A stretch of 6,207 nucleotides of DNA from Desulfobulbaceae bacterium (GTDB taxonomy: Bacteria > Desulfobacterota > Desulfobulbia > Desulfobulbales > SURF-16). Shown here in pieces: positions 5,901 through 6,207 of this stretch (its first letter is position 1; each line of letters opens with the position of its first letter). The stretch spans positions 1-6,207 of the forward strand of contig JANTGB010000143.1 in the NCBI GenBank assembly GCA_024763115.1, written 5' to 3'. The translations under genes and the position numbers were made by a program. Under the pieces are notes generated by a model. That model worked only from the letters and a program-made list of their open reading frames with translations, made no database searches and had not been told where the DNA came from.

Positions 5901-6207
5901 TGACATGGGGAATTCCGGCAAAACGGCTGCCAGACTTCTGCAAACGCAGTTTCTTGTTTAAAATTTCAATGGTTTCGCGGATATCCCGTTCTGTGGGCAT
6001 AAAGACCAGGATGTCACCTGGACTTTCATTCCGCCTCAGCTCCATAACAGCCTCTACTGCCTGGTCAATATAGGAGGAATCATCGAGCAGAACCGGATCA
6101 TCAGTAAAATAACGTGTTTCCACCGGATAAAGGCGGCCGGGAATTTCCACTATCGGGGCATGTTTGAAGGCAGCGGAAAATTTAACCGTGTCAATAGTGG
6201 CTGAGGT
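2911..6207 (-). CDS. hrpA: ATP-dependent RNA helicase HrpA (DEAH box), N-terminus beyond right edge
   Basis: The frame is open from base 6207 to the TAA at 2911, giving 1098 residues with no start inside the window; the GTG at 6150 is internal, because the homologous sequence continues upstream. The fragment opens with TSATID (helicase motif III), so about 210 residues with the Walker A and DEAH motifs are missing; a full length near 1300 matches E. coli HrpA. Visible in order (fragment numbering) are motif IV ILVFMP (66-71), motif V ATNVAETSVTVP (129-140), motif VI QRAGRCGR (177-184) with its arginine fingers, the HA2 region (about 215-330, including LPLDPRISRMI), the OB-fold region (about 444-519, with AAELVETGKLYAR and KVNYGRI-like text) and the long HrpA-specific C-terminal domain (DUF3418, about 545-1090). 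HrpA is a cytoplasmic ATP-driven RNA helicase linked to mRNA processing and rescue of stalled ribosomes in E. coli. It has no evident functional tie to the cytochrome operon downstream. Confidence 0.96.
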   Translation of the reverse strand, partial: TSATIDTVKFSAAFKHAPIVEIPGRLYPVETRYFTDDPVLLDDSSYIDQAVEAVMELRRNESPGDILVFMPTERDIRETIEILNKKLRLQKSGSRFAGIPHVMPLFGRLSAADQTRVFRQTKGHKIVVATNVAETSVTVPGIRYVVDTGLARILSYNVRAGTTKLPVSPISRSSCDQRAGRCGRLGPGICVRLYSEENYRNRPRFTLPEILRANLAEVILRMAYLRLGDPGGFPFVDPPKRRAVNDGYKLLIELGALNGKRKLTPRGKLMARLPLDPRISRMIIEAGERNALREVCIIAAALSIQDPRVRPAEREKEADAAHERFVAEDSDFLTFINLWQLYHSTLVKVKTQGKMRKFCKNHFLAYQRMREWRDIHEQIISILAENSIRRGPGKKQGKAFSLNKTSAPADAVHQAVLAGNLRHIARKKKGNLYQGAGQREMTIFPGSTLFNRGSRWIMAAELVETGKLYARCLAPIKVEWLEPLAGKLCRSSYSSPHWQKKEGRVVALEKVTLFGLIIVSNRRVNYGRINRPEAREIFIQSALVEGEYGGRPPGFLKHNLKLIKSLEGMEDRLRRRDIMVDDYTLYEFYDQRLPPEVWDRNSFISFSGKDDKFLFMSEDDLLNRAPGSEQLADFPRTITCRDVTFKLQYNFSPGSEDDGVTVIIPVDLLAHVRSEFFEWLVPGLLEEKIIFLLKGLPKSIRRQLIPLPRTAGELRADLVPYQGSLYRALESAVYDSYRLRIDPRQWPVEIPVHLRMRFKLTDGEKTLALTRNFAELAAQAKSGRESRGLGSLRQKWERGGLGGWDFNGLEETITCIGKNGEVCGYGYPGLVKEDDDKVAIRIFADPDQRREQGSQGIIALYAGHFTGQLKQLKKDLIIPRSQWPLYEGIAGHEEINQDIYSFILLEIFSCRNGIIPPQQQFNEKITRLRENLYSEAVIIFNEIRAVLEKRRQLLDYISNIEDKVRSGKRLIISLADLAGFREQAADIVPPDFLKKITRPQLLRLPVYLEAGRIRLERRLVNPAGDRAKEAGIRPFIELARSRAGEMAGMSSEQKQMVAEFAEMVAEFRISVFAPELKTAFSVSEKKLMKKWREIEFFL
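3007..3044 (-). repeat. 21-bp-period direct repeat inside the hrpA C-terminus
   Basis: Two 17-base copies (3007-3023 and 3028-3044), differing at one base, sit at a 21-base period. In protein they give MVAEFAE followed by MVAEF, an in-frame duplication of about seven codons close to the C-terminus. The frame is kept, so this looks like a slippage or tandem-duplication event within a poorly constrained helix. Confidence 0.7.

Noticed and set aside
6150..6150. GTG at 6150 as the start of the helicase
   Set aside because: The 19 codons upstream in the same frame (TSATID and following) match the conserved HrpA motif III region, so the gene continues beyond the right edge.

Overview
This window carries three protein genes, all on the minus strand, so the reading order is right to left. 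Two of them run off the window ends. The content suggests an anaerobic or facultatively anaerobic Gram-negative bacterium that respires with multiheme c-type cytochromes. The best fit is a Desulfobacterota/Geobacter-like lineage, judged from the cytochrome/barrel pair and moderate GC. That placement is inference.

Right part (2911-6207): the C-terminal ~1100 residues of a long DEAH-box RNA helicase of the HrpA type. It begins at motif III (Ser-Ala-Thr) and includes helicase motifs IV-VI, the HA2 and OB-fold regions and the long HrpA-specific C-terminal domain. The N-terminal RecA half lies beyond the right edge.

Middle (2477-2910): 434 bases without a recognisable gene, AT-rich but structured. 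In minus-strand order it holds an FNR/CRP-like palindrome, two compact GC-rich hairpins, a strong intrinsic terminator, an 11-base perfect anti-Shine-Dalgarno match with no ordinary start codon behind it, a second hairpin that looks like a terminator only on the plus strand, and the ribosome binding site of the cytochrome gene. It could encode a small RNA of about 150 nt or be an attenuated leader of the cytochrome operon.

Left part (1-2476): a two-gene operon with a 17-base gap. The first gene encodes a ten-heme periplasmic c-type cytochrome of the MtrA/DmsE type with a lipoprotein signal. The second encodes an MtrB/PioB-like outer-membrane beta-barrel, truncated by the left edge, which itself carries one CXXCH motif. 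Together they look like the periplasmic and barrel parts of a porin-cytochrome conduit that moves electrons across the outer membrane. Any extracellular cytochrome partner would lie beyond the left edge. From memory of family naming, the pair resembles Geobacter GSU2203 (decaheme) and GSU2204 (CXXCH-containing barrel, with Sec in some relatives).

I saw no tRNA, rRNA, insertion sequence or CRISPR array.
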